Position numbers and translations under genes: made by a program. This document shows positions 9,440 to 19,523 of a stretch of DNA of 64,000 nt, piece by piece; the stretch's first letter is position 1; every line of letters begins with the position of its first letter. Origin of the DNA: Rariloculus sp965263005 (GTDB lineage Bacteria > Pseudomonadota > Gammaproteobacteria > Steroidobacterales > Rariloculaceae); contig NZ_OZ253579.1 of NCBI RefSeq assembly GCF_965263005.1, positions 186,001-250,000 on the forward strand. The letters are read 5' to 3'. A model generated the notes under the pieces. It was not told the origin of the DNA, did not search any database, and worked only from the letters and a program-made list of their open reading frames with translations.

Positions 9440-9781
9440 CTACTCCGAGCAATCGATCCCGAGGACCTTGACTACGCCCGCGGTATAGTCCGGATGAACG
9501 CAGGCGAAGTGGTCGACCTGTCTCGGGACGATATCCGCCGGAACGCCCTGCATCGCCGCGGCGATATCCGAGAAGAGCCGCTGCCGCTCACCGTCGTCGA
9601 ACGATTCGAACAGCGCGCGCGGTTGCACATAGTCGTCGTTACCGTCGCGGTGATCGTAGCGATCGGCATCCCCCGCCAGCGGCAGAGGCGGTTCCCGACA
9701 CTCGGCGTCCTCGGTCGGCCCGCCCGGGGAGTTGGGCGCGTAATAGGCGTCCGGATCCGCCGTACGCGGCGTGCGGCTTGT
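9440..9781 (-). pseudogene. Catalase C-terminal remnant
   Basis: Reading the minus strand from 9781 to the TAG at 9440 gives about 110 residues matching the end of monofunctional heme catalases: YYAPNSPGGP, then EDAECREPPLPLAGDADRYD, HRDGNDDYVQPRALF, AAAMQGVPADIV and HFACVHPDYTAGVVKVLG. A stop codon (TAG at 9782-9784) interrupts the frame just before this region, and the heme-binding and catalytic N-terminal three quarters (about 370 residues) are absent from the upstream sequence, which is occupied by unrelated DNA and tRNA-Phe. It is therefore a 5'-deleted remnant, not a functional catalase. Confidence 0.85.
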
Positions 9782-9947
9782 CTATCGCAGGTCATTCCCG
9801 AGACGCGCGCTGCTCGAGAAGCTGGCCGACATCGTCTGTGCGGTCGTTCCCGGTACCGTAGTGCCGGAAAGGCGTTAGCACGGCCGATGATGCCGCGCAC
9901 GACCCCCCGATTTGCCGCCAGATGATGCTTGAACTGACACGGAGGTG

Positions 9948-10023
<76 letters not shown>

Positions 10024-10209
10024 AAATTCCGGGCTGCGCGTGCTCCGAAGCCGGCGAGTATTACACCGGTGACGCCAAGTGCGAGTCAAGACGCTGAGTG
10101 CGCAAACCCCGCTTGCCCATGTCTTTGACATGCCGCAGAGCGGTCGCTAGGCTGAGCACCGCACTTGACGACACCCGGCGCGCCTGAGCGGGCCGGCTAC
10201 TCCATTCTG

Positions 10210-11502
<1,293 letters not shown>

Positions 11503-11530
11503 CGTTTACGCGCGGGACCGAGGACTTTCC

Positions 11531-12505
11531 ATGACAACGCTCTTGGCCGCGCTCGCCACGGCAAACGATGCGGCGCCGGATGTCGGCGAGGACCACGCGC
11601 AGATTCTCGAGGGGCTCGGCGCCCGGCAGAAGTGGATCTCGCCGAAATATTTCTACGATGAGCGTGGCTCGGAGCTGTTCGACCAAATCTGCCGGCTGCC
11701 CGAGTACTATCCGACGAGGACAGAGCTTACGCTCATGGACCGGCATCTCGCCGAGATCGCCAGCCTCGTCGGGCCTCGCGCCGCAGTCATCGAATTCGGC
11801 GCAGGCTCGAATCTCAAGGTCCGCAAGCTCCTCAACCATCTCGAGCGACCTGCAGCCTACGTGCCGGTCGAGATCTCCGCGGACTATCTCGTCAAGCAGG
11901 CGGAGGAACTCGCGCGCGACTACCCGAATGTCCATGTGCAGCCCGTGTTTGCCGATTTCACCGAGCCGTTCGAGCTTCCCAGCCATCCGGTGATGCCCGC
12001 GCGGAATCTGATCTTCTTCCCGGGGTCGACGATCGGGAACTTCACGCGGCCGCAGGCTGCCGAACTGCTGGCCGTCATGAGGCACGAGGCACGTGCTGGC
12101 GGAGCGCTCCTGATCGGCGTCGACCTTCGCAAGAACCCGGCGACTCTTCATGCCGCCTATAACGACAATCAGGGCGTCACGGCCGCCTTCAATCTCAACG
12201 TGCTCCGAAGGCTCAACCGGGAGCTCGGCGCCGACTTTGTGCTCGAGCACTTTCGGCACGAGGCGATCTACGACCAAGGCGAGGGACGCATCGAAATGCG
12301 GCTGGTCAGCACTCGACCGCAAACAATCTCTCTCGCGGGACAGCAGATCGCCTTTGCGCAGGAAGAGCACATCATCACGGAGTATTCGCACAAGTATTCG
12401 ATCGAGGAGTTTGTCGCGCTTGCCGAAGGCGCCGGATTCGATGCCGGGAAAACCTGGGTCGATGAGGACTCGCTGTTCAGCATTCACTTCATGACGGCTC
12501 GATAG
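11531..12505 (+). CDS. egtD: L-histidine N(alpha)-methyltransferase EgtD
   Basis: A 324-residue SAM-dependent methyltransferase that trimethylates the amino group of histidine to hercynine, the first step of ergothioneine synthesis. Characteristic segments are KYFYDERGSELFDQICRLPEYYPTR cut here in two: ELFDQICRLPEYYPTR near the N-terminus, then the SAM-binding VIEFGAGSNLKVRKLL, FFPGSTIGNF and LIGVDLRKNP. ATG at 11531 begins MTTLLAALA; the frame is open further upstream inside egtB, but that part has no homology. It lies 28 bases behind egtB and is almost certainly co-transcribed. No EgtA or EgtC is nearby, which is normal for the two-gene bacterial version. Confidence 0.95.
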   Translation: MTTLLAALATANDAAPDVGEDHAQILEGLGARQKWISPKYFYDERGSELFDQICRLPEYYPTRTELTLMDRHLAEIASLVGPRAAVIEFGAGSNLKVRKLLNHLERPAAYVPVEISADYLVKQAEELARDYPNVHVQPVFADFTEPFELPSHPVMPARNLIFFPGSTIGNFTRPQAAELLAVMRHEARAGGALLIGVDLRKNPATLHAAYNDNQGVTAAFNLNVLRRLNRELGADFVLEHFRHEAIYDQGEGRIEMRLVSTRPQTISLAGQQIAFAQEEHIITEYSHKYSIEEFVALAEGAGFDAGKTWVDEDSLFSIHFMTAR

Positions 12506-12663
12506 CCGCCGGTTCCGCGGCCAGCCGGTGTCTCGATCAGCCGGTCCCGCAAGCCCGATTCCGCAAGCCGATTGCTTACCTTGCCGAAAGTTATGCCGGA
12601 AAGCGCTGAAAATGAAGCTAATTGTGGGACGGGACGCCGGGTTGCGCTTATCATTTCGCGGCC

Positions 12664-14613
12664 ATGAGTGAATCCAGAATCTATCCCGCTCCCGATGCGC
12701 TCGCCCGCGCAGCCTGGGCCGACCGGGAGAAGTACGAATCGCTCTACGCGGCATCGATCGAGGATCCCGATGCCTTTTGGCGCGAGCAGGCCGCGCGGGT
12801 CGACTGGATCGCGCCGTTCACGGTGGTCAAGGACGTTTCGTTCGACAAGGACGACCTGCACGTGCGCTGGTTCACCGACGGCAAACTCAACGTTGCGGCC
12901 AACTGCCTCGACCGTCACCTTGAAGCACGAGGCCACCGCACGGCAATCATCTGGGAGAGCGACGACGGCGCCTCCACTCTCCACATCAGTTACCGCGAGC
13001 TTCACGAGCAAGTCTGCCGGCTCGCGAACGCGCTCGGAACGCTCGGCGCGAAGAAGGGCGACCGAGTCACGATCTATATGCCGATGGTGCCCGAGACGGC
13101 CGTCGCGATGCTCGCCTGCGCGCGTATCGGCGCGATCCATTCGGTCGTTTTCGGCGGCTTCTCTCCGGAAGCGCTCAGGAACCGCATCGAAGACTGTGAC
13201 TCGAATTTCGTCATCACAGCCGACGAAGGCTTGCGCGGCGGCAGGAAGGTCCCGCTCAAGGCCAACGTCGATGCGGCGCTCGCAAAGCTCTCCGGCACGA
13301 CTGTAAGCGCCGTCGTCGTCGTGCGGCGTACGGGCGGTGAAATCGGGTGGGCCGGCGGCCGCGACCACTGGTATCACGAGATAACAGCGTCGGCTTCCGC
13401 TGATTCTCCGGTCGAGCCCATGAGCGCGGAGGATCCGCTGTTCATTCTCTACACGTCAGGATCCACGGGAAAGCCGAAAGGCGTGCTGCACACTAGCGGC
13501 GGTTACCTGCTTTACGCGTCGATGACGCACCAGTACGTGTTCGATTACCACGACGGCGATATCTACTGGTGCGCCGCTGACGTCGGCTGGGTCACGGGGC
13601 ACAGCTATATCGTCTATGGGCCGCTCGCAAACGGCGCCACCACCTTGATGTTCGAAGGGCTGCCCAACCATCCCGACGCGAGCCGGATCTGGCAGGTCGT
13701 CGACAAGCACAAGGTCGAGATCCTCTACACCGCGCCGACCGCGATCCGCGCGCTCATGCGCGAAGGCGACGCGCCCGTCAAACGATGCTCACGCAAGAGC
13801 CTGCGAATACTCGGCACAGTCGGCGAGCCCATCAATCCCGAAGCCTGGGAGTGGTACTACCGCGTCGTCGGCGACGAGCGCTGTCCGATCGTCGACACGT
13901 GGTGGCAGACCGAGACGGGCGGTATCCTGATCACGCCGCTGCCCGGCGCAACCGCGCTCAAGCCAGGCTCCGCAACGAAACCGTTTTTCGGGATCCGTCC
14001 CGCGCTGGTCGATAACGACGGCGACATCCTCAAGGGCGAGGCCGCCGGGAATCTCGTCATCCTCGATAGCTGGCCGGGCCAGATGCGCACTGTCTACGGC
14101 GACCATCAACGGTTCGCCGACACCTACTTCAGCCGGTTTCAGGGTATGTACTTCACCGGCGACGGCGCGCGGCGCGACGCGGACGGCGATTACTGGATCA
14201 CGGGCCGCGTCGACGATGTGATCAACGTGTCGGGACACCGCATGGGCACGGCCGAGGTCGAGAGCGCGCTCGTCGCGCATCCCAAGGTCGCCGAATCCGC
14301 TGTCGTTGGCGTTCCACACGAGATCAAGGGCCAGGGCATCTATGCCTACGTGACGCTGATCTCCGGCGAGGCGCCGACCGAGGAGTTGCGCGCGGAATTG
14401 CGTAACTGGGTGCGCAGGGAGATCGGGCCAATCGCGAGCCCGGATTTCATTCAGTGGGCGCCGGGGCTGCCAAAAACACGCTCGGGCAAGATCATGCGGC
14501 GCATCCTGCGCAAGGTCGCGGCCGACGATTTCGGCGATCTCGGCGACACCTCGACGCTGGCTGACCCTGCGGTCGTCAGCGAGATCATCGAGCACAGAAT
14601 GAACCGCGCCTGA
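12664..14613 (+). CDS. acs: Acetyl-CoA synthetase
   Basis: A 649-residue AMP-forming acetate-CoA ligase of normal family length. Visible signatures are the P-loop-like YTSGSTGKPKGVLHT, the WWQTETGG adenylate motif, GHRMGTAEVES in the C-terminal domain, and KTRSGKIMRR, whose lysine is the conserved catalytic and acetylation site. It activates acetate through acetyl-AMP for the TCA and glyoxylate routes. ATG at 12664 begins MSESRIYPAP, typical of the family; the longer open frame from 12622 is not supported by homology. Confidence 0.97.
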   Translation: MSESRIYPAPDALARAAWADREKYESLYAASIEDPDAFWREQAARVDWIAPFTVVKDVSFDKDDLHVRWFTDGKLNVAANCLDRHLEARGHRTAIIWESDDGASTLHISYRELHEQVCRLANALGTLGAKKGDRVTIYMPMVPETAVAMLACARIGAIHSVVFGGFSPEALRNRIEDCDSNFVITADEGLRGGRKVPLKANVDAALAKLSGTTVSAVVVVRRTGGEIGWAGGRDHWYHEITASASADSPVEPMSAEDPLFILYTSGSTGKPKGVLHTSGGYLLYASMTHQYVFDYHDGDIYWCAADVGWVTGHSYIVYGPLANGATTLMFEGLPNHPDASRIWQVVDKHKVEILYTAPTAIRALMREGDAPVKRCSRKSLRILGTVGEPINPEAWEWYYRVVGDERCPIVDTWWQTETGGILITPLPGATALKPGSATKPFFGIRPALVDNDGDILKGEAAGNLVILDSWPGQMRTVYGDHQRFADTYFSRFQGMYFTGDGARRDADGDYWITGRVDDVINVSGHRMGTAEVESALVAHPKVAESAVVGVPHEIKGQGIYAYVTLISGEAPTEELRAELRNWVRREIGPIASPDFIQWAPGLPKTRSGKIMRRILRKVAADDFGDLGDTSTLADPAVVSEIIEHRMNRA

Positions 14614-14782
14614 TGCGGCAGGCGCTGAGCCGCCCTCTACTCCCGGGCGCCTCGATCGTGCTGCTTGGCCCCGATGTTGCACCGGGACTCCGGATGATGG
14701 CGCCGGCCAGGGTCGCCCCGCGCGACACCAGGGCCGGGGCAACGGCATTCGTGGGCGATTCAGTAGGTGCCCGGCTCCCGCG

Positions 14783-15052
14783 CTACTCCTCTGCCCGGTA
14801 GTCGGGCGGCGGCTCGGAGCCATCGCCGAAGAAGTATTTTTCCATTTCGGTCTCGAGGAACTGCCTGGCCTTGGGCTCGAACGGTGTCAACCGATACTCG
14901 TTAATGAGCATCGTCTGATGGGCGAGCCAGCGCTGCCACGCGGTCTGCGACACATTGTCGAAGATTCTCAGGCCGAGATCGCCCGGATAGGGCGGCCGGC
15001 CGAGACCCTCTGATTCGACTCCTAGGACTACACAGTTGACGGTCCTACTCAT
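14783..15052 (-). CDS. Fe(2+)-trafficking / oxidative damage protection protein (YggX family)
   Basis: An 89-residue protein matching YggX over its whole length: start MSRTVNCVVLGVESEGLGRP, PYPGDLGLRIFDNVS, AWQRWLAHQTMLINEYRL and FLETEMEKYFFGDG. The conserved cysteine is in NCVVL. YggX-type proteins help protect iron-sulfur clusters from oxidative damage. The start at 15052 is supported by homology and an AGGAG upstream; 24 extra in-frame residues before it are rich in His/Arg and unrelated. In many relatives the gene sits beside mutY, but here mutY is 12 kb away. It lies next to a truncated copy of the 166-bp repeat. Confidence 0.93.
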   Translation of the reverse strand: MSRTVNCVVLGVESEGLGRPPYPGDLGLRIFDNVSQTAWQRWLAHQTMLINEYRLTPFEPKARQFLETEMEKYFFGDGSEPPPDYRAEE

Positions 15053-15153
15053 GCGTTCTGCCCTTCTCCTGTGCCAGTGCCAGTGCCAGAGCATTTCCGG
15101 CATTGGTGCAAAGCACCTGCTCATGACTGAAAAGTCTCATGGAGTTCTTCGGC

Positions 15154-15265
15154 CGCCGGCAAGGCGCGAGGAGAGAGAATATCGGGAATATTCGACCGAC
15201 GAACAACGTAGACGGCCGGGATGCATCGTCGGTCGAATGCAGCGGGACTTTTGCCACGGGCTGCT
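15154..15265 (-). repeat. Truncated copy A of the 166-bp palindromic repeat
   Basis: Read on the minus strand from 15265, this copy begins CAAGCAGCCCGTGGCAAAAG when the flank to 15269 is included, and continues colinearly with copies B (37103-37268) and C (41936-42101) up to about GCCTTGCCGGC near 15154. After that similarity stops, so the distal third with the other terminal inverted repeat is missing. The flank next to the surviving end is CAAG instead of the CTAG found in the other copies. Confidence 0.85.
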
Positions 15266-15332
15266 TGAGTGCGTTGCTGTGTTCATTGAGGACCCTGAGC
15301 AGCCGTGGTCCCGGCCGAGTGGCAATGAGCCG

Positions 15333-15746
15333 CTACTGTTGCCCGGAACCCTCCGCGCCGGGAGCGGACCCGCCGACGAAGAGCCGCGTGCCGTCGGCCA
15401 ACGTGAAGTCCCGGCCGACGGCCTTGTTCGTCCCATCTCTGGCGAGATACCCCTCGACGACGAGATGAGTTCCGAGCGGCACACTGTTCTTCGTCACGCC
15501 CATGCGGATCAGCTGGTTAGGGCTGCCGCCTTCTATCATCCAGCTCACGACCTCGCCATCCGCTCCTTCGACGTTGATGTGAAACCACGAGTGGGGGTTG
15601 ATCATCTCCCACGCCGTCAGCGTACCCTCGAGCGTAATCGGCTTATCGATATCGAATTCAGCGGAAAACGCATGGTGCGCCGAAGTCTGAGCGGCGGCCA
15701 GCGTGAATCCCGCTGCCGCCGCGACGATCGCCAGTTGAGTCCGCAT
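15333..15746 (-). CDS. DUF6152 family exported small protein
   Basis: A 137-residue exported protein with a signal peptide (MRTQLAIVAAAAGFTLAAAQ, cleavage before SAHHAF) and the DUF6152 core (ITLEGTLTAWEMINPHSWFHI, GGSPNQLIRMGVTKNSVPLG when split). Three in-frame ATGs occur at 15755, 15752 and 15746. The SD GAGGAG at 15756-15761 touches the first and sits 9 bases from the third, so 15746 is preferred. The SD overlaps the stop codon of the preceding gene, so the two are probably translationally coupled. Paralogue of 7178-7624; function unknown. Confidence 0.85.
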   Translation of the reverse strand: MRTQLAIVAAAAGFTLAAAQTSAHHAFSAEFDIDKPITLEGTLTAWEMINPHSWFHINVEGADGEVVSWMIEGGSPNQLIRMGVTKNSVPLGTHLVVEGYLARDGTNKAVGRDFTLADGTRLFVGGSAPGAEGSGQQ

Positions 15747-15759
15747 CGGCATCATCTCC

Positions 15760-16761
15760 TCAATCCTGTTCGGCTTGCTCGGCTTCGGCTTCGGCTGCGC
15801 GCTGCTCTTCCAAACGAGCGCCGACCAGCGTGTTGTACAAGCCGTAGTTACCCTCGTGACAGGCGTGCTCGAAAATCGGCCCGATCGTCTCTTTCATTGG
15901 CATCTCGCCCGTCCAGGGCCGGTCCCAGGTCGACGGATCGTCGATAGTGAACCTGTACACGATCGTGTCATCCGCTACGCGCGTAAACCGCTCGGTCACG
16001 CGCATGTTCCGGCTGGAGCCCCGGAACGGGTTCTTGCCATTGAAGTTCGTCGTCTCGACAACGAGCGTATCGCCCTCCCAATGGCCGCGCGGGACGCCCA
16101 TCCACTGGCGGACGTTCTCCTGGGGATGCGGCCGGCCGTCGAGCGGAATCATGCGAACGTCGTGGATCATCTCCGTGAGGATCATCACGTGTCCCGGCGT
16201 CTGGACGATCTGGTAGTTGCTGTTGTAGCCCGAATCCATGATCGGCGGCCCGGCCCCGCGCATGATGATGCAGCGGTCATCGAGCTGGTTGTCTTCGGCC
16301 GAGTCCCACCGTCCGCCGCGCGCTGCCTCGATCTCGGCATTCCTTTTCAGTCCTTCATCCGTCATCGGAGGCATCTTGCCGTCGGTGGGGTCGGTGATCA
16401 GCGATGTGCGAAGGTCGTAGGCGAATGTGTTCTGGCTTCGATCCAATCCGAATTGAGTGAAATCGTAGTGCACGTCGGGTATCGTGCCTGGCGTCGTCTG
16501 CGAGCTCTCGTTCGCTATCGCCCCGTTCAGTCTCGCGGCGAATTCCTCCTCCGTATAGACGGCGCCCGTCACCCCGTCGGGTCGCTCGAGCGGCGTATAG
16601 GTCGCGTTTGTCCAGTATCCCTGCAGGTCCGGCTGACCGTCCGGTGTCCGCGGCGGTGTGTACTCGTCGGCATTCTGAGATTGCGCGGCACCCGAAGCTG
16701 CGAGCAGGACCGACGCGAGAAAAACCTGTGTCGACAACAAGAACCGATTGTTCATGTTCAT
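15760..16761 (-). CDS. Hypothetical exported 'GDTLVV' family protein
   Basis: A 333-residue protein with a signal peptide (MNMNNRFLLSTQVFLASVLLAASGAAQ). After it come the family features TPDGQPDLQGYWTNATYTPLE near the N-terminus, HWEGDTLVVETTNFNGKNPF in the middle and ERFTRVADDTIVYRFTIDDP followed by TWDRPWTGEMPMKE. The C-terminus is Glu/Ala-rich. I know no biochemical function for this family, which is abundant in marine Gammaproteobacteria that also encode DUF6152 proteins. The start at 16761 follows GGAAGGGGGA; a second ATG 6 bases on is equally possible. It is the middle gene of a three-gene minus-strand operon. Confidence 0.82.
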   Translation of the reverse strand: MNMNNRFLLSTQVFLASVLLAASGAAQSQNADEYTPPRTPDGQPDLQGYWTNATYTPLERPDGVTGAVYTEEEFAARLNGAIANESSQTTPGTIPDVHYDFTQFGLDRSQNTFAYDLRTSLITDPTDGKMPPMTDEGLKRNAEIEAARGGRWDSAEDNQLDDRCIIMRGAGPPIMDSGYNSNYQIVQTPGHVMILTEMIHDVRMIPLDGRPHPQENVRQWMGVPRGHWEGDTLVVETTNFNGKNPFRGSSRNMRVTERFTRVADDTIVYRFTIDDPSTWDRPWTGEMPMKETIGPIFEHACHEGNYGLYNTLVGARLEEQRAAEAEAEQAEQD

Positions 16762-16781
16762 TCCCCCTTCCGCGCGCACAT

Positions 16782-17597
16782 TCACTCCGTCTGCTTGCGC
16801 AGATCTCCGTACATGAGATCCTCCACGAACTCGACGCATCTGAACTCGAGCACTTCGGCGTTCGGCTCCACGCGGCGGTAGAGCGGCATGCTCATGGTCC
16901 ACGGCCGCGTGAACACGTTCGGATCTTCAATGGTGACCTCGTACATGAGCGTCTCAGCACTGCGCGGCGTGAAACGTTCGACGACGTGCAGCGCGGCGCT
17001 ATGAAAATTCCCGGCCCTGTCGAACCAGGTCATGCCGTTGAAGCCCGTCGTATCGACGACAAGCGTATCCCCTTCCCAATGACCGTTCGACCAGCCCATC
17101 CAGCTATCGGCCGGCGCGTCGATGTGATCGTCCATATAGATCGTCCGCACCGCACCCGCATAGCCATGGACCATCATGGTGTGTCGAGCGCTTTGGACAA
17201 TCTGAAACGGAAACGGCATGTACGTGGCGCGCGGCACGCCGGGCAGATAACACTTGACGGCGGGATCGAGCGTCAGGCGGTTCGCGAAGTTTTCCTGCTT
17301 CTGCTCGAGCGCCTCGGGCCGATACGGGATCGTGCCGCCATCGACGACGCCAAGACCAGGCGGCACAGCTACGAGCGCACCGAGCTCCCTGACGTGGCCG
17401 GGGCCTGCGGCATGCGCCTCGATGTCCCAGTGACCGGTGTTGATCGCCTGCCAGATACCGTTGAGATCGGGATGCCCATCGGCTGCCCGCGGCGCCGGAT
17501 CGGATGAGAACAGCGTGTCGGACAAGTACAGGGCCGTGAAGGCAGCCAAAACCATGCCAACGAACCCAACCGTCCAACTCCTGATCCTGTTTGGCAT
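16782..17597 (-). CDS. Hypothetical exported 'GDTLVV' family protein
   Basis: A 271-residue protein with an N-terminal membrane or signal segment (residues 8-27), then ADGHPDLNGIWQAINTGHWDIE, HWEGDTLVVDTTGFNGMTWF and VERFTPRSAETLMYEVTIEDP followed by FTRPWTMSMPLYR. It is clearly a shorter relative of the adjacent 15760-16761 product and shares short blocks with 7830-8654. Only 20 bases separate it from the next gene, so it is probably the first gene of the operon. Function unknown. Confidence 0.82.
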   Translation of the reverse strand: MPNRIRSWTVGFVGMVLAAFTALYLSDTLFSSDPAPRAADGHPDLNGIWQAINTGHWDIEAHAAGPGHVRELGALVAVPPGLGVVDGGTIPYRPEALEQKQENFANRLTLDPAVKCYLPGVPRATYMPFPFQIVQSARHTMMVHGYAGAVRTIYMDDHIDAPADSWMGWSNGHWEGDTLVVDTTGFNGMTWFDRAGNFHSAALHVVERFTPRSAETLMYEVTIEDPNVFTRPWTMSMPLYRRVEPNAEVLEFRCVEFVEDLMYGDLRKQTE

Positions 17598-17767
17598 CTG
17601 CTCGGTCCCCGCTCAGCGGTTCCTCTTCGGAACACGTTCGACGCTGCGCCTGAAGGCACGATCATCTTTCGAAAACGATCCCGTCATACTACATCAATTC
17701 GCCGAACTCGCTTGCGCCAAACTCGCAAAATGCCCGCGGGAGCTTGCGGGAGCGCGCAGGACACCGC

Positions 17768-19312
17768 CTATCGCGGTGTTGTGAGCGTCAACTCGACGAG
17801 CCGGTCCGCGCGCTCCAGTGAATCCAGATTACGCGTGGCCTCGATCAGTGCCACGAACCCGGCCTCCGGCATGGGTAGACCGGGCACCACGCCCCGGATG
17901 CGGCGAACCTCCTCCTCGAAGTCCCAGATAAACTCACGCCCCGTGCCCTGCGTCGTGTAGCTCCGGCCGTCTTTCAGGGTGATGGTAATGCGCGGGCCGA
18001 AGAGCGGCATGTTGTGCGACGGAATGATCGTCACCCTGTTCGCAAGCTCGAGGACTTCCGGGGGGTCCGGCATGCCGCTCAGAAGCGGAAAGCCCCGTTC
18101 GACGATGCCATACGCCGCGTAGAACCGCGTGCTGCCACGGCGCGCGGGCCCCGGCAGGTCCTCGCGCCGCGTCGCGAACGCCGGACTCGGATACTGCGTT
18201 TCCATCCAGTTCACGATTGCCTCGACCCGCTCAACATCTTCCGGCCGGATGTCGTGCTGTTCGCAGAGCGCCGCCGTCAGGTCGATGTGCGCGATGTTGT
18301 ATCCGGGAATCGAGTAGATGCGGTAAAGCGTCTCGAGAAACATCCACTCCGAGCCCAATCGGTCAGTGATGCTCTCAAGATCGACCTCGACAGTCCCCGT
18401 GAAGCTGTGTGTCAGACGGCCATCGTTATTGCCGGCGAAGGCATGGTAAAAGCCCGCGGGACCTTCGAGGGCGGTCTCGCGGCCCTGCGCACCCTGCCGA
18501 GCGAGAGCCACGGCGAACATTGCGTTGCGCACGGCAGCGCCCTCGCGCAAACCCCGGCTTTCAAGATTGCCGCCCGCCAGATTGACGCACAACCCGATCA
18601 CTGCCGTGATCTGGTCTTCGGACAGGCGGAGGATCCTGGCGGCCGCCACTGCCGCGCCAAAGATTCCGAACACGGGTCCGGCATGAAAGCCGCGAGCCAT
18701 GATCGTGGGAATGAACTCCGCGGCCATCCGCTCCATCACCTCGTAGCCCGCGACGATGCCCGTGATGAACTCGCGTCCCGTGGCGCCTGCTATTTCCGCT
18801 GCGGCGAGTGCGGCGGGCAGGATGCTCGTACCCGGATGCGTGAGCATGCGGAACGTGTCCCATTTACCGCCCGCCAGCGCCATCTCCGCGTTGACGAATG
18901 CGGCGCCGCCCGCAGTTACGCTCGCACCATCGACGAGTATCGTCGCCCTCCCGCGCACACCCTCCTCTTCGTCGAGTACGAGGGCGAGCGCCTGCCTGCC
19001 ATTGTCTGTCTGCGACCCGAGCAGCACGGACGCCAGAGCGTGCAGTGTGAGTCCTTTGGCGCGATCCACGACCTGTGGCGGCAAATCGGCGTAGCTCAAC
19101 GCAGCCACCCAGCGCCCGAATTGTCGGCTCAGGGGCACAACGGGGGTTCTGCCTTGTGCCGCGCCGGCGCCGGGCTGGGGAACCTCCTGAGCCATGGCCC
19201 AGCGAGCCGGCAAGGCCGGCACACCGACCGACGCCATAGCGCACAAAAGATGTCTTCGGGTCAGGGCGCCGACTACATCATCGCGAGTGGGCTTCGAGGA
19301 AGTGTCAGGCAT
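17768..19312 (-). CDS. MmgE/PrpD family protein with export signal
   Basis: A 514-residue protein. From about residue 60 it matches MmgE/PrpD (2-methylcitrate dehydratase fold): LSYADLPPQVVDRAKGLTLH, VLLGSQTDNGRQALAL, GGAAFVNAEMALAGGKWD, then LTHPGTSILPAALAAAE. The N-terminus carries RRHLLCAMASVGVPALPARW followed by AMAQ, a twin-arginine-like export signal that is unusual for this usually cytoplasmic family. Homologues act as dehydratases or isomerases on small acids, but substrate cannot be inferred. The start ATG at 19312 is preceded by AAGAGG. It diverges from the cytochrome-quinoprotein gene at 19524. Confidence 0.88.
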   Translation of the reverse strand: MPDTSSKPTRDDVVGALTRRHLLCAMASVGVPALPARWAMAQEVPQPGAGAAQGRTPVVPLSRQFGRWVAALSYADLPPQVVDRAKGLTLHALASVLLGSQTDNGRQALALVLDEEEGVRGRATILVDGASVTAGGAAFVNAEMALAGGKWDTFRMLTHPGTSILPAALAAAEIAGATGREFITGIVAGYEVMERMAAEFIPTIMARGFHAGPVFGIFGAAVAAARILRLSEDQITAVIGLCVNLAGGNLESRGLREGAAVRNAMFAVALARQGAQGRETALEGPAGFYHAFAGNNDGRLTHSFTGTVEVDLESITDRLGSEWMFLETLYRIYSIPGYNIAHIDLTAALCEQHDIRPEDVERVEAIVNWMETQYPSPAFATRREDLPGPARRGSTRFYAAYGIVERGFPLLSGMPDPPEVLELANRVTIIPSHNMPLFGPRITITLKDGRSYTTQGTGREFIWDFEEEVRRIRGVVPGLPMPEAGFVALIEATRNLDSLERADRLVELTLTTPR

Positions 19313-19523
19313 AGCGCATTCACACCTCTTGTTGAAGCGAGATCGTAACTCATTGGAGCGCACGCCGCGTGAATTCCTCAAGGAATCGTCTGCCTGGCGC
19401 CTCGGCCGGGAATGGTGGACTGCACCGTGCTTCGCAGACTTCCAGCCCGGATGCTAAGCTCTTCAGGCTCGTCTCCCGGATCTCTTTTTTGTCCGATGCG
19501 GTCCGCCAGTCCGGAGCTTCAGG

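Noticed and set aside
15036..15947. 303-residue open frame on + containing REYREYSTDEQRRRPG
   Set aside because: The peptide is the translation of the repeat element (a similar one arises at 41886-42125); the frame crosses yggX and DUF6152 genes antisense.
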